A stretch of DNA of 64,000 bases from Macrolepiota albuminosa. Lineage: Eukaryota > Basidiomycota > Agaricomycetes > Agaricales > Agaricaceae. A model generated the notes under the pieces. The model saw nothing but the letters and a program-made list of their open reading frames with translations. It did no database searches and was not told where the DNA came from. Each line of letters starts with the position of its first letter. Position 1 is the first letter of the stretch. The position numbers and the translations under genes were made by a program. Shown here piece after piece: positions 46,946 to 58,574 of this stretch. The stretch covers positions 3,336,612-3,400,611 of the forward strand of contig JAMWFC010000113.1 in NCBI GenBank assembly GCA_027475525.1. Reading direction: 5' to 3'.

Positions 46946-48520
46946 CTCATTTCTGTACAAAATCAAAGGATCAAGAGAATTAAATCTTGCGATGAGACAT
47001 TGTTGTACTTACGCCGAGGCATGATGCATAAGATTTGATGATCAAACAGGATGGTCATCTTCTGAATGATAATATTGTTTGGTTGGCGTTCATTCTGTCT
47101 TTAGGTTGCAAATTACAAAGATGATGACATAGGACTGGCAAGGCTAACCAAGCAGTTGGATGTTGCTAGACAGCTTACAGTAGGTTCAGTGTATAGGTCA
47201 GAAGAACACTGCTATTGTTTAGCTTGGGAATATTCTATTTACATGCTGCCTTTATATACTGCATTAGTGACTGTGCTATTATTGATACTGCTTAACTAAT
47301 TGGGCCCCAGTATGTAATAGAGTATGACTAGCATCTACTAGAAGATGAAAGGGGATATGATGGGCTGAGTGGTTATTCAAATGTGCTAAGAGTAGATGTG
47401 TTGTCAGACTAAGCTTGGAATAGGGTTGGACATGGTCTGGAAACTAGTCCTCTGACATTACTTGGCAGAGAGAGATCCAAAATAAACAAGTCTAGAGATT
47501 CCAATAGAACTAATGCTTCTGGAGCTTCAAAAGCATGAGAAATAACTATACAGGACAACAGAAAAAGCTAACTCTAACCTAAATAGTAAAAACTCCAAAA
47601 ATTGCCATTACACAAGCAAGGCAGGAATACTCTGAATTTTAAAAGTCAGAAAGAAAAATTTCAGTTTATATAATTAATTAGCTAGCAGTGCTAAAGAGCT
47701 TGCACTTGTCTGAATGATAATCAGAGAACTAGAGCATCTTATATAAAAGCTGAAAGTTGTAAGGGCAACCTCTAAAGGCTATAGCTCAGTTACATAGCTG
47801 GCAAAGGGAGATTCAAAGTATTTTAGAGTATATACTAACAATATCATAATAAATACTTACCTGGCAGAGGGAGATCCAAAGAGAACAAGTCTAGGGATTT
47901 TCTATGCCAGAATCAACACTTTTAGAGCCTCTGAAGCATGAGAAACAACTGGATATAACAACAAAACCTTAAAAAACTCAAAAATTGCCTAAACAAACAA
48001 TTGCACAAATAAGGCAGGGAAACTTCAGACTTTAGAAGTCATAAAGGCAAACTCTGGCTTATATAAGTGATCTGTATGTAGTGTTGAAAGGGTCACACTT
48101 ATCTGAATGATAACTAAAGAACCAGAGTCTGGCTGATCTGTGATGCATCTAAGACAGACATTGGCACTGTTAAAACTGTAGTGATGTCTGTTCAAATGTA
48201 AATCATCATTTATACTTAGAGTTATACACAGTGAGTAATAATCCTCAGTAATGTGCAAGCAGAACTATATTGTATGTACCTAGAGTTATATATAGTGAGT
48301 GATAACCTAGGTATGATTGGTAGTCAGTGTAATGTCTATGTGTAATGGTATCTGTAATGTACCCTCAGTAATGTGCAAGCAGAACTGAGGATACTTATGG
48401 TGTTGGGTGTCTATTATAAGGTATCTGCATACAAAGCAGTGGTGGCCATTGTGCCTCTTTGACAATAGTTTGTTGTATTATATCACACCATCACATTGAT
48501 GATGTATGACGTCCCAACAA
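46946..48520 (-). mobile_element. Decayed Ty1/Copia element: LTR region and AT-rich remains
   Basis: AT-rich sequence without genes. It has internal imperfect repeats: 47460-47560 and 47870-47960 share GATCCAAA and ACAAGTCTAG; CCTCAGTAATGTGCAAGCAG occurs twice (48249 and 48361). On the minus strand, the probable 3' LTR begins TGTTGGGACGTCATACATC at 48521-48503, directly after a purine stretch (AAGGAGAAT) that could be its polypurine tract. The far LTR end was not determined. Confidence 0.5.
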
Positions 48521-48614
48521 TTCTCCTTACCACAAACCATATCTTCTCCTTGTACTGAAATGTGGTGTTCAAGAAATTTCAAAGATATGACACAGTCAAA
48601 TGAATAGTGGTTTG
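48521..48614 (-). pseudogene. C-terminal end of Copia pol, downstream of the Gypsy insertion
   Basis: Minus-strand reading NHYSFDCVISLKFLEHHISV continues the Copia integrase/RNase H tail found beyond the Gypsy element (FTKALSKL at about 58785). The two parts are contiguous once the Gypsy element and one copy of its target duplication GTTTG are removed. Confidence 0.55.
48610..48614. other. Gypsy target-site duplication, left copy (GTTTG)
   Basis: GTTTG immediately precedes the LTR at 48615; the same five bases follow the other LTR at 58761-58765. A 5-bp duplication is normal for Ty3/Gypsy integrases. Confidence 0.9.
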
Positions 48615-49345
48615 TGTCAGGTTCCACTGAATCGGGGGCTTTCCGGGAAAGCGACGCCCTTACGATGCGGACTTGATCTACGGATACTCGGGTGTCTGGA
48701 ACTCCGGGGCTAAGGACTCCGGGGTTCAAGACGAGGACAGGGGGTAATCCCGGGAGAGGGGACTAGAGTCCGGGAGTTTTGGGTTGGGGGTGGCTGAGAG
48801 TTAGAGGGGGTCGAGTCGTGAACCGGAGGTTCTAAGACGAGACCAAGTTAGTAACTTAAGAGTCGCAAAGTGCGTACCAAAGCTTAGAGCACGCAAATAC
48901 TAAGGCGTGCCAGTCGAAGCGTACCAAACAAGGCGTACCAGTCAAACAGAGGGCACGCAATATCCAAGTAACAGTTATGCAAAGTATGTAATATCAAGAC
49001 TACCGAATACAACAGGGAGCTACACTATAAGTACTACGGGGCCGGGTCTCGGGGTTCCGGGATGTCTGGGATGGGTTCCGGGGTTTATTGAGTAGCGGCA
49101 GGGGCTGTATACCGGGATCACGCGATCAATTGGTGCGGATGGAGCCGTGATGCGTGATGGCCGGCACGAGTCGCGTGATCTGATCGTTGATCGGGGCTGG
49201 TGACGGCTGATGGCGGTCCTTGATGCGCGTGATGGCGGTGTCGGCGGTCGTGATGGCGGGGCGTGTCCTGTGGGGTCGGAGGGAGGGTCCCGGAGGGTGT
49301 TCCGGGGGTGTCCCGGGGTGGGCCCGGAGGGGAGGGGTCGTGACA
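48615..49345 (-). repeat. Gypsy LTR (3' LTR of the element), 731 bp
   Basis: Bounded by TGTCAGG and GTCGTGACA. Compared with the other LTR I counted about ten differences, all transitions. Confidence 0.95.
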
Positions 49346-49360
49346 TCACCCCCCCCTCAG
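49346..49360 (-). promoter_or_regulatory. Polypurine tract of the Gypsy element
   Basis: On the minus strand CTGAGGGGGGGGTGA sits directly upstream of the 3' LTR, where plus-strand synthesis is normally primed. Confidence 0.7.
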
Positions 49361-49471
49361 CGCCGAGACCCTCCGAGGCGCGCGTAGCCGGTGGTTCGGA
49401 CCGGGGGTCAACCGTGGGATCCGGCACCTGACCTGCCACGTATCGAAAAAATTTTACCGTCAAGTTCAACC

Positions 49472-51304
49472 ATGTCGCGTACGCCAACGCATTCCCCGAC
49501 GCCCCCGCAAACTAACGAGGTTGCGCCCCTGATGGCCTGGGAGGCCCGGGATGCACGGTACCGGCGCCGCCTAGATCGGGAGCGCATAGCGGCGCTTACT
49601 CAACAGCGTAAGTGTCTCCGTGCCGGTCGCTTACCGCTACTGACCTTCCCCTTTCAGAACAACACAACGTTCCTGCCCCGGAGGCGGGTCCTAGTCGGCT
49701 CCCGGCACCTGCCCCCGGTGCGGCCCCTGGCGGCTCCTCGGGGCCAGGTCGCAGTCGTCCCGCGCCCAACTTTGCGCGGATGACCGTGCGCCCCCCGTCC
49801 CCCCCCGCGGCCTTGGCTGCCCGCCCCACGATTCCGCCGTTCCGGGATGGCGGCAGGGACGATCACAGTAGTCCCGGACGACCGTCGCCTTGGCTGCCCG
49901 CCCCACGATTCCGCCGTTCCGGGATGGCGGCAGGGACGATCACAGTAGTCCCGGACGACCGTCGCGTTGCGTGGGCCGACACGTCGCAGGAGGTATTTGA
50001 GGAGGCTCTGGAGAGGCCCCGGGGGTTACCCACTCATAGCTGGTGCGTGAGCAATGGGCCGGTAAGTGAGTCCCTACCTTGGGTTCCCTAGCTGACTTTG
50101 GCGTCGTAGTGCCTGCACTATGCCCGCCGGCTGGTGACGTGCGCGTTCGAGGCCCCGACTCCTTCGTCCCGCTGGGACACGTCTGTGTGCGAGGCGTGTC
50201 GCCTCAATCACGAACGATGTTCCGTGTCAGCGCTGTGGAGGGTGCGCTGCGTCGCGCGGGAGCAGGGGTGGCCGCTGGGGGGGTTACCCAGAGGATGGGG
50301 GTCGAGGAGCGGGACTGGGTAGTGGAGCCGGCGGTGGAGACGGTGGAGTCGGTGGGGGATGTGTCCGCGGCGCCCGCGGGGGCGGCCAGTGGGGGGTCGA
50401 GGGGCCAGGGGGTCGTTCGGGTGGGGGGCCGGGGCCGGCCCGTGGTCCTGATCACCCGTCGGGTGACCCGGGCCGGGGCTGGTAGTCGCAAGGGTCGCGG
50501 GGGGCGCCCCGACAAGGGGAAGAGGTGGGCGTCGCCCAGTCCTTCCCCGGAGCCCTCCAAGAGGGTGCGTCTGTCCTCGGAGACCCCGTCCCCGGTTTCT
50601 CCCCCGCGCCTGTCCCCCGCGGTCTTCTCTCCTTTGTTTGGGGGGCTCCCAGCAGGCGACGTCAAGGTCGCGCGGGAACAGGCCGAAGGGGGTCGCGGGG
50701 AGGAAATGAGGGAGGAAGTGGCGGCCGGGAGGGTTCTGGAGGGGGATCGGGAGGAGGGGATTCGCCGGGACCTGGAGGAGGCCAGGGTCGCCCGGGGAGA
50801 GGCGGAGGCGGAGCTGGAGGCGCTGCGAGCCAGGTTGGGGCAGGGAGTGGGGATCCCAGAGAGGGTCCCGGGGCAGGAGCTGGTGGAGGGGCTGCGCCGC
50901 GATGTGGTGATCGCGCGCATGGCCTCGTTGAGTGAGTCCCCTGTCATCACTTGTCCCCTTTGCTGACGTCTCCAGGCTGGGCCCGGGAGCACCGCTCGCT
51001 CCTGGACGGGGCCGCCGCGGCACTGGCTGCGTTGCAGGAGGGGCAACGCCCAGAGTTGACGACCCCCGGGGTGGAACGCGGTCTCGATCTCCTGGGGCGG
51101 CTGGTGGGTGCCCACCGGCGAAGGAACGTGCCTGCCCCGGGATCCTGGTTCGAGCGCGTACTGGACGAGGGCGAGCCGCTTCCATCCTGGGACGTGTTGG
51201 CCGAAGAAGTGTGGCGGGAGCTGGGTCCAGGGGGAATGGGGGAAGGCTTCCGGGGTTGGCCGAGGGGGGGAGAGGGTGAGGGTGGCTCGGGGCCCCAGCT
51301 CTAG
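49472..51304 (+). CDS. Antisense spliced gene inside the Gypsy element
   Basis: Four exons on the strand opposite to gag-pol: 49472-49607, 49658-50061, 50110-50931, 50976-51304, each junction with a good GT-AG pair (three donors GTAAGT/GTAAGT/GTGAGT). The start reads [20 protein letters not shown]. The middle exon has [20 protein letters not shown] and SWCVSNGP, followed by a Cys-rich segment ([15 protein letters not shown], then [12 protein letters not shown]). A basic Ser/Pro region and a long Glu/Arg coiled-coil segment come next, and the last exon has helices with a terminal GGSGPQL. Proteins of this general layout are common in repeat-rich mushroom genomes; the role is unknown. A frame change near the G run at 50276-50284 and a 77-bp duplication at 49813-49966 leave the exact protein unresolved. 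Confidence 0.6.
49813..49966. repeat. 77-bp tandem duplication (49813 / 49890)
   Basis: Adjacent copies beginning TTGGCTGCCCGCCCC, inside exon 2 of the antisense gene. Confidence 0.93.
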
Positions 51305-51566
51305 GGGCCCCGTTTTTCTTGTCGTTCGCGTGTTCTCGTGACCCGGAGCTGTAGTAATATGTAGTCTAGAAAATGTATATACTTGGACGTGGTGCTCTAA
51401 TGATGTAAGTAAAGTGGCGGGAAAACGAGAAGGAGTACCTGGTCCAGAGTCCGGGGGGCTACTGTGGGAAAGGTACTCAAAGAAAGCAAGATCAAGAGAG
51501 GGAAAACAGAAGTATACGTGGGAGTTGAATCCCTGTTGAGCCCAGAGACGGGGGTTACGCCCACTA

Positions 51567-54500
51567 CTACCGTCTGTGAGTCCTTCGCCTGGGAGAGTCG
51601 CTCCCCGGGTGCCGTTGCTGGAAGTCCCGGAGCTTGTTGAGGGCGCCTTCGAGGTTTCGTCGCGGTTCCCAAGTGTCGTCCTCCGGGCCGTATCCCTTCC
51701 ACCGTACGAGGAAGTGGGGTCGTCCACGAATGTTCCGGGAGTCTCCCAAGTGTCGTCCTCCGGGCCGTATCCCTTCCACCGTACGAGGAAGTGGGGTCGT
51801 CCACGAATGTTCCGGGAGTCGAGGATGTCTTCAACTTCGTAGTGGTACTCGTCCTCGACCTCGACCGGGGGAGGGGGCTCGGGGCGCCGTTCGGGAAAAG
51901 GATCCGGGGGGTGTCGTTCCAGGAGGCGGACGTGGAATACCGGGTGCAGACCTTTTAGTCCCGGGGGGAGCTCGATCTTGTAGGCGTGGGATGAGACCTT
52001 CTTCAATATTTTGAACGGGCCGAGACGCTTGTGATTGAGTTTTGGGGAGGGCCGGCGGGTGCGGAGGTGTCGTCGATCTAACCATACCTTTGTCCCGGAG
52101 GCCCAGTCGGGGGTGTCTTCCCGTTTCCGGTCGGCGTGTTTCACGTAGGCCCGGTTCGCGATGTCAATCTCTTCCCAGAGAAACTCGTGAAGGGATTGGA
52201 GATCCTGGGCGACCTCGTGGGCGGCGTGCGACGGGATGTCCCGGAGCGAGAGCGTCAGTCGAGGGTGGTATCCCTTGTTGGCAAAGAAGGGTGATACCCC
52301 GGTGGCAGAGTGTGGCGTGTTGTTGTAGGTGAACTCGGCCAGGGGGAGCTCGGCGCGCCAGTCGTCCTGCAAGTAGTTGACGTACAGCCGGAGGTACTGC
52401 TCGAGGGACTGGTTGACCCTTTTGGTTTGGCCGTCGGTTTTGGGGTGGTAGGCGGTAGAGAGGTTAGTCTTTACTTCAAGTGCCTTACACAGGGAAGTCC
52501 AAAACTTGGACACGAAGAGAGGGCCACGGTCGGAGACGATGTCATCCAGGAGTCCATGTTTGGCAAAGACGTGCTCGAGGAACAGCCGGGCGAAATCTGG
52601 GGCGGTATCCGTGGTGTGGCAGGGTAGGAAGATGCCCTGTTTGGTCAGCCTGCACACAACGACGAGAATAGCATCGAACCCTTCAGATTCCGGGAGCTCG
52701 ACGATGTGGTCCAGAGATATTGAGGACCAGGGGCGTCGTCCGACCGGCAGGGGTTTCAGGAGTCCGTACGGTCGGTGTCGGGGGACCTTGGCCCGGAGGC
52801 AGGGCTCGCACGATCAAATGTAAGCAGGGGTTTCAGGAGTCCGTACGGTCGGTGTCGGGGGACCTTGGCCCGGAGGCAGGGCTCGCACGATCAAATGTAA
52901 CGGGTCACGTCCTTCTTCAACCCTGGCCAAAAGTAAGTCCAGGAGATGAGCTGGAGGGTCTTACGTATCCCAGGATGTCCCCGGAGCTTGTGGTCGTGGT
53001 GTTGGCGAAGGACGTCGTAGCGAAGTCGGGCGTGATCCGGGACGTAGATGCGGCCGTCCCGGAGGAGGAGTTTTTCGTCGGGGGACAGGGAGAAGGCGGG
53101 GTCCCGGTCGGTTCCATCAGGGGGGTTGCGGGGGTCGTGATCGGTGAAGTACTTGTCTCGGGGGGCGCGGCGAATCTGACTCAGGGTCCCTTCCTCGTTT
53201 AAGATCAGTAAGGCATTCAAATGTTTGGGAGGGATCACCACGCGATGATTGAACGCATTACGTTCCGCCTCGAACGACTTCTTGGGGTAGACGTCCGGGC
53301 GGCGGGTGAGGGCGTCGGGCTTGGCGCCAAGTCGTCCCGGGCGGTACTGGATCGTGAAGTCGTATTCCGAGAGGATCTCGGACCATCGGGCCTGCCGTCG
53401 ACTGAGTTGCTTGGTCGTGGTGAAGTACTGCAGGTTATTATGATCCGAGTAGACCTGGATCCGGTGCCGGGCTCCCTCGAGATAGGCTCGCCATTGCTTG
53501 AAGGCTTCGACGATGGCGAGGAGCTCCTTGTCGTAAATGTCGTAGTTGAGCTCGGCGTCGATCATGGACCGGGTGTAGAAAGCGACTGGCCGGGGTTCCC
53601 CACCGTCAGGTAAATGTCGTAGTTGAGCTCGGCGTCGATCATGGACCGGGTGTAGAAAGCGACTGGCCGGGGTTCCCCACCGTCAGGCTCCATCTGTAAG
53701 AGGATCCCGGCGATGGCGTAGTTGGACGCGTCACATTCCAGGATGATCGGGAGGGCCGGGTCGTAGTGCCGGAGTACGGGGGCGGTCGAGGGGTGGTCTT
53801 CGGGTCCCAGGAAGGTCATGGTGAGCGTCCTCCAGTCGATGTCGGGGTTCATGTCGCGCAGCCAGGGTAGTCCCAGCACCATTGGGGTCGATTCGTGAAG
53901 TCGTGTGACCAGGAAGTCGGAAGTGAACTCGTAGTTGTTGTCCAGGGTCACGCGTCCCGAGTGAGACCTTTGGATGGGGCCGGAGGAGGAGGGGGTGCCG
54001 TCGAGGCGTTGCAGGCGGAGGGGCTGGTCGAGGGGGTCGTGGGGGAGGTCGAGAGCGTCGCTGATGAATACTCCGGTGGCTCCGCTTGCAGGCGGAGGGG
54101 CTGGTCGAGGGGGTCGTGGGGGAGGTCGAGAGCGTCGCTGATGAATACTCCGGTGGCTCCGCTGTCAATGAGGGCCGAGACTGGTCCTGGGGCGCCGTCC
54201 AGCCTGGCATTGATGACGAAGGATCGGGATGAACGGGACTGGAGTCCGGGGGGTGGTGGAGGCCCGTCCTTCGGGGTAGGGTTGGAGGGGTGGGGGATGT
54301 CGAAGGGAAGTTGCTGGTCGTCGGGGGTCGGGTCCCGGGTCAGGCGAAGGGTGAGGTGTCGCCAATCGATGCGGGGGTTAGTGTCCCAGAGCCACGGGAG
54401 CCCTAGGACCAGGGGTGCGGAAGGGTGGAGTTTGGTTATCAACATCTGGAGGGTGTGAGTCTGTCCGTTGGCGAAGGTAACGGGCATACGCACAAAATGA

Positions 54501-54984
54501 GTGATGTCCCCCGCCGTAGAGGCGTCGCCGTCAAAGAGGCAGAGTCGTACCGGGACCGGGAGTCGCTGGGCGGGTTCCGGGGCGAGGGTAGACCATGCTT
54601 CGTCCCGTCAAAGAGGCAGAGTCGTACCGGGACCGGGAGTCGCTGGGCGGGTTCCGGGGCGAGGGTAGACCATGCTTCGTCAATGAAGTTGTCGGTGGCG
54701 CCGCTGTCAACGAGGGTGTTGAGGGGAGTTCCGGAGGGGGTGAGGCGGGTTTTGAGGAGGAGGGAGTGCGAAGAGTGCGAGGGTAGGTAAGCCGTGAGGG
54801 TGTCCTGTATGAGCGTCGTAGAGCAAAGATGTGAGACCGGGGCGGAGAAGACGTCGGGGTCGATTCCGCGATTTAGGGCGTCTTCCGGGTCTAAATCGCC
54901 GGGTCGTTTTCCGAATACTCGTAGGTGGCGTCCTCCCCTTCGAAGGTCCAGGTGGCACGTCCCATGACCTGTCGTTTGGGGCAC
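51567..54984 (-). CDS. pol: Gypsy pol: protease(s), RNase H, integrase, chromodomain; RT missing
   Basis: After collapsing five 77-bp duplications the frame is open from 54984 to 51567 (about 1,010 codons). Domains from the N-terminus: retropepsin-like 1 ([13 protein letters not shown] ... [15 protein letters not shown]), retropepsin-like 2 ([13 protein letters not shown] ... [15 protein letters not shown]), RNase H ([41 protein letters not shown]), integrase zinc finger ([15 protein letters not shown] ... CSCEPC), integrase core ([28 protein letters not shown] with its Glu nearby) and a chromodomain ([27 protein letters not shown]). The sequence jumps from [11 protein letters not shown] to [14 protein letters not shown], so the whole RT with its F/YxDD box is absent. 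The frame is -1 relative to gag. Confidence 0.85.
51667..51820. repeat. 77-bp tandem duplication (51667 / 51744)
   Basis: Falls in the chromodomain; removing one copy restores [10 protein letters not shown]...RWKGYG...[14 protein letters not shown] as one frame. Confidence 0.93.
52747..52900. repeat. 77-bp tandem duplication (52747 / 52824)
   Basis: Falls in the integrase zinc-finger region; one copy restores [19 protein letters not shown]. Confidence 0.93.
53535..53688. repeat. 77-bp tandem duplication (53535 / 53612)
   Basis: Falls in RNase H; one copy restores [20 protein letters not shown]. Confidence 0.95.
54011..54164. repeat. 77-bp tandem duplication (54011 / 54088)
   Basis: Falls in the second retropepsin-like block; one copy restores [17 protein letters not shown]. 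Confidence 0.95.
54530..54683. repeat. 77-bp tandem duplication (54530 / 54607)
   Basis: Falls in the first retropepsin-like block; one copy restores [19 protein letters not shown]. Confidence 0.95.
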
Positions 54985-57765
54985 TCGGAGATGAAATGAT
55001 CTTTCTCACCGCAGAGTATGCAGACACCCTCCCTTCTCCGTCGTTCCTGCACATCCGTCGGGACTTCGATCCAGGGTCGTCCCTTCTTTTGAAGCCGGTT
55101 GGCTCGGAGGGCCTCCTCGTCTCGCTCGTTGTCGAAGTTGAAGTCTTCGGGGTCTTCTGGGGGTTCCTCGGGGCTTGGCACGTCGCCCGGGTCGTGGGCG
55201 GCCACGGCGGCGTTGAGTTGGGCCTGGGGGCGGGTGCCGCTGCCGGGGTTAGCATTGGGCGGGCCGCGACTCACCGGGGGTCGGCCGCCAGGGAACGCGG
55301 GGGGACCGGGGTTTCGACCTTGGGGGTTGGGAGTTTCGCCGGAGGGCCAAGGGGGTCCTCCTCTAGGGTTCCAGGGGGGTCGGGAATTCGAAGACCTTGG
55401 GGGTTGGGAGTTTCGCCGGAGGGCCAAGGGGGTCCTCCTCTAGGGTTCCAGGGGGGTCGGGAATTCGAATACTTGCTGCGGTCTTCCCAGTAGCGTTGGT
55501 CGATCTGCATGACGAGGGCCTTGTATCCGTCGTAGGAGGGTTGTTTCGGGGCGAGTCGGAGGATGTCCTTGATGCGTTGTGGCAGGGCGCGGCGGAGGGC
55601 GTACCGGAGGGCGCTGTAGTTCCAACCTGTTTCGTAAGCTTCCTTCTCAAAACGTACGATAAAGGTGGTGAAACGTTCTTCCGAGCGCATCCGGAGATTG
55701 AAGAGGTTGTCCTCGGCCTCGGCCACGGTGTCGTAGATTCCAAACTTCCCGGAGAACTCGTCGACGAAGGCCTGCCAGCGAGCGAGTGCCGGATTGTTGG
55801 GGTCGAACTGGATGAGGGCCGTGTAGTGATCGAAGGCGATCCCCTGGAGGTATGATGCGGCAAAGGCCACCCGGGAGCTGTCAACCTGAAACGTGAGCGG
55901 CTTTGCCTGGAATGTATTGAGACACTGAGTGAGGAAGGTACGCCATTTTCGGGGGTCCCGGCCTGTGAAAGCGTCGGGCTTTTGGATGTCCAGTCGTCCT
56001 TCGCGGGCGAGGGTGTCGCGAGCGTCGTCCGGTCCGGCAGCGTTACGGGGAGGGGGGCCAGCATTGTAATAATAGTAGTAATGATTACCCCCTCCTCCTT
56101 GAGGAGGAAAAGCACCAAGGGCGGGACCCCACCCGCCGGGAGGTCCTCCTCCGGGTGGCTCACCTGGGGGTCCACGCCCGGGAGGTCCGTTGTCCCAAGG
56201 GGGTTCGTTCCTGCCAGGAGGGGGCCCGGGTCTCCACGCAGGGAGTGGCGGAGGTGGAGGGCCTGGGGGTCGTCCTCGAGGTTCAGCTGGGGGTGGCGGA
56301 GGTGGTCGGGGAGGGTTCGGCGGTGTCGGGTCGGGCGGAGGGGGGTCGGGTGCTGGGTCGGGTACTGGGTTGCGCGGGGGACGTTCAACCCGGGAGGGTC
56401 GTGCTTGTATCGGGGGTCGCGGGGGGTTTTGTAGGTCGAAGTGGGGTGGCGGATCGCGGCGGAAGTTGCGTTCCGGAGGGACCGGGGCTGACGTAGGGGG
56501 CGGTACCGGGACGGGCGCGGGCGCGGGACGTGGTTCGTTGTTGCCACGCGTAAGCTCGTCGATGTAGCACAGCGTGTCGTCCGTGCTAGGGGTGTCCGCG
56601 CGGGGTCTGCCGGGGTTCGCCGGGGCCGGGGGTCGGGCGTTGTCTGTTCGCGGGAGGGGTTCCAGGGGTCTTTGGGGCTGTCCCCAGGTCTCGAAGGTAC
56701 TAGGGACGGAGTTAGCCCTGCGGCGATTTGACAAGCCTACCGTGCGGGCCGCGGGTTGATCGAAGAGGCCTCCAGCCGGGTTGAGGGACCGTAATATGGC
56801 TGAGGCGTTCTGCCGTTCTTCCCGTTGTCGTTGCTCCGGAGTGGGGACCGTGGGGGCTGCCGGGACTGCTGGGACCGGTTCCGGGGGTTCCCGTCGAATG
56901 TGAATCGAGCGACCTGGGTCCGCGGGGTCGTTGATGGGCTGAGGGGAGGGGGACGCATGGACTTCGTCGAGCAGTTGCTGTAATTCTTCCCGGAGGACCG
57001 TGTTGCGCCTATACTTTACCATGGTTTGCTCCGGGAGTTCTCCTCGCGTGAGGCGATCCCCGAATTCGACCAGGCAGTGAGCCCATTCCTCCGGAGTGCC
57101 TTCGAAGTCGTCGTGTCCGAATTCCACAAGCAGCGTCCTGGTCCGTTGCGCGAAGTCCTCTGGTGAGATCCTGAGGGAGCGGAGTACCTCGTCCCGTTGC
57201 CGTTCGTACTCCTCGAGGCGTCGTCGTCCCATTGGCGAGGGAGGGGTTCGAGCGGGTGGAGCGGCGGCCGGCGTTGCCGTTCGTACTCCTTGAGGCGTCG
57301 TCGTCCCATTGGCGAGGGAGGGGTTCGAGCGGGTGGAGCGGCGGCCGGGTGATGACGGGGGGGATAGTCGGGGTAGGGGGGTCCTCGGGGTTCTCGGGGT
57401 TGGGGGACGGGGCGCTGATAACCGTAGTAGGGGGTGGGTGCAAAGGGGCCCTCGCTGGGGGGAATCGGGCGAGGTCCACTGGGTACAGGAGGGGTCTCCG
57501 GCAGGCCCCCGGGAATGCTCCGGTACGAGGGGACCTCCACGGGTCGTGCCATGGCTAGGTTGGGCGGAGGGGCCCAGCTGGCTGAGGGCCCCAGATCATA
57601 GAGGGATGGGTCGGGGGCCCAGTGGCGGTGGAGGTACTGAGGTTCGTATGGGAGGGGTGGGTAGACAGGGCGGGGGGTCTGCGCGGAGTAGTGGTCGGGT
57701 ACCGGGCGTCCGTAAGGGTCGGTCTGGTACCCCGTGGGGTAGTAGGTGTGAGTATACGTAGCCAT
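54891..57765 (-). CDS. gag: Gypsy gag polyprotein with zinc knuckle
   Basis: Start ATG at 57765 (MATYTHTYYPTGYQTDPYGR). After removing two 77-bp duplicates the frame is open for 906 residues to a stop at 54893-54891. The N-terminal half is Pro-rich. A retrotransposon Gag (capsid-like) domain follows: ALARWQAFVDEFSGKFG, LFNLRMRSEERFTTFIVRFE and YALRRALPQRIKDIL. The C-terminus has a CCHC-type knuckle [14 protein letters not shown]. Gag would bind and package element RNA in the cytoplasm. Its last ~90 nt overlap the pol frame (-1), so pol is probably made by frameshifting. Confidence 0.88.
55318..55471. repeat. 77-bp tandem duplication (55318 / 55395)
   Basis: Falls in gag after the capsid-like domain; one copy restores PPWPSGETPNPQGRNPGPPA. 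Confidence 0.95.
57196..57349. repeat. 77-bp tandem duplication (57196 / 57273)
   Basis: Falls in gag; the copies differ by one C/T. One copy restores GRRRLEEYERQRDEVLRSL. Confidence 0.93.
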
Positions 57766-57865
57766 CAAGAACGGTGTAAGGAAAGAGTGTAAGGGTCGGT
57801 CTGGTACCCCGTGGGGTAGTAGGTGTGAGTATACGTAGCCATCAAGAACGGTGTAAGGAAAGAGT
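57712..57865. repeat. 77-bp tandem duplication (57712 / 57789)
   Basis: Covers the gag start codon region; both copies contain the MATYTHTYY start. With one copy the gag ATG is only about 33 nt from the 5' LTR. Confidence 0.95.
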
Positions 57866-57942
57866 TTTGATATTATGTCAGGTTCCGCTGAATCGGGGGC
57901 TTTCCGGGAAAGCGACGCCCTTATGATGCGGACTTGATCTAC

Positions 57943-58096
57943 GGATACTCGGGTGTCTGGAACTCTGGGGCTAAGGACTCCGGGGTTCAAGACGAGGACA
58001 GGGGGTAATCCCGGGAGAGGGATACTCGGGTGTCTGGAACTCTGGGGCTAAGGACTCCGGGGTTCAAGACGAGGACAGGGGGTAATCCCGGGAGAG
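57943..58096. repeat. 77-bp tandem duplication (57943 / 58020)
   Basis: Inside the 5' LTR; the other LTR has this segment once. Confidence 0.95.
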
Positions 58097-58574
58097 GGGA
58101 CTAGAGTCCGGGAGTTTTGGGTTGGGGGTGGCTGAGAGTTAGAGGGGGTCGAGTCGTGAACCGGAGGTTCTAAGACGAGACCAAGTTAGTAACTTAAGAG
58201 TCGCAAAGTGCGTACCAAAGCTTAGAGCACGCAAATACTAAGGCGTGCCAGTCGAAGCGTACCAAACAAGGCGTACCAGTCAAACAGAGGGCACGCAATA
58301 TCCAAGTAACAGTTATGCAAAGTATGTAATATCAAGACTACCGAATACAACAGGGAGCTACACTATAAGTACTACGGGGCCGGATCTTGGGGTTCCGGGA
58401 TGTCTGGGATGGGTTCCGGGGTTTATTGAGTAGCGGCAGGGGCTGTATACCGGGATCGCGCGATCAATTGGCGCGGATGGAGCCGTGATGCGTGATGGCC
58501 GGCACGAGTCGCGTGATCTGATCGTTGATCGGGGCTGGTGACGGCTGATGGCGGTCCTTGATGTGCGTGATGGC

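Noticed and set aside
50204..52657. 817-residue minus-strand ORF
   Set aside because: Its N-terminal part is true integrase, but past about 51745 a 77-bp duplication throws it out of the pol frame and it continues through GC-rich sequence antisense to the accessory gene. Not a real fusion protein.
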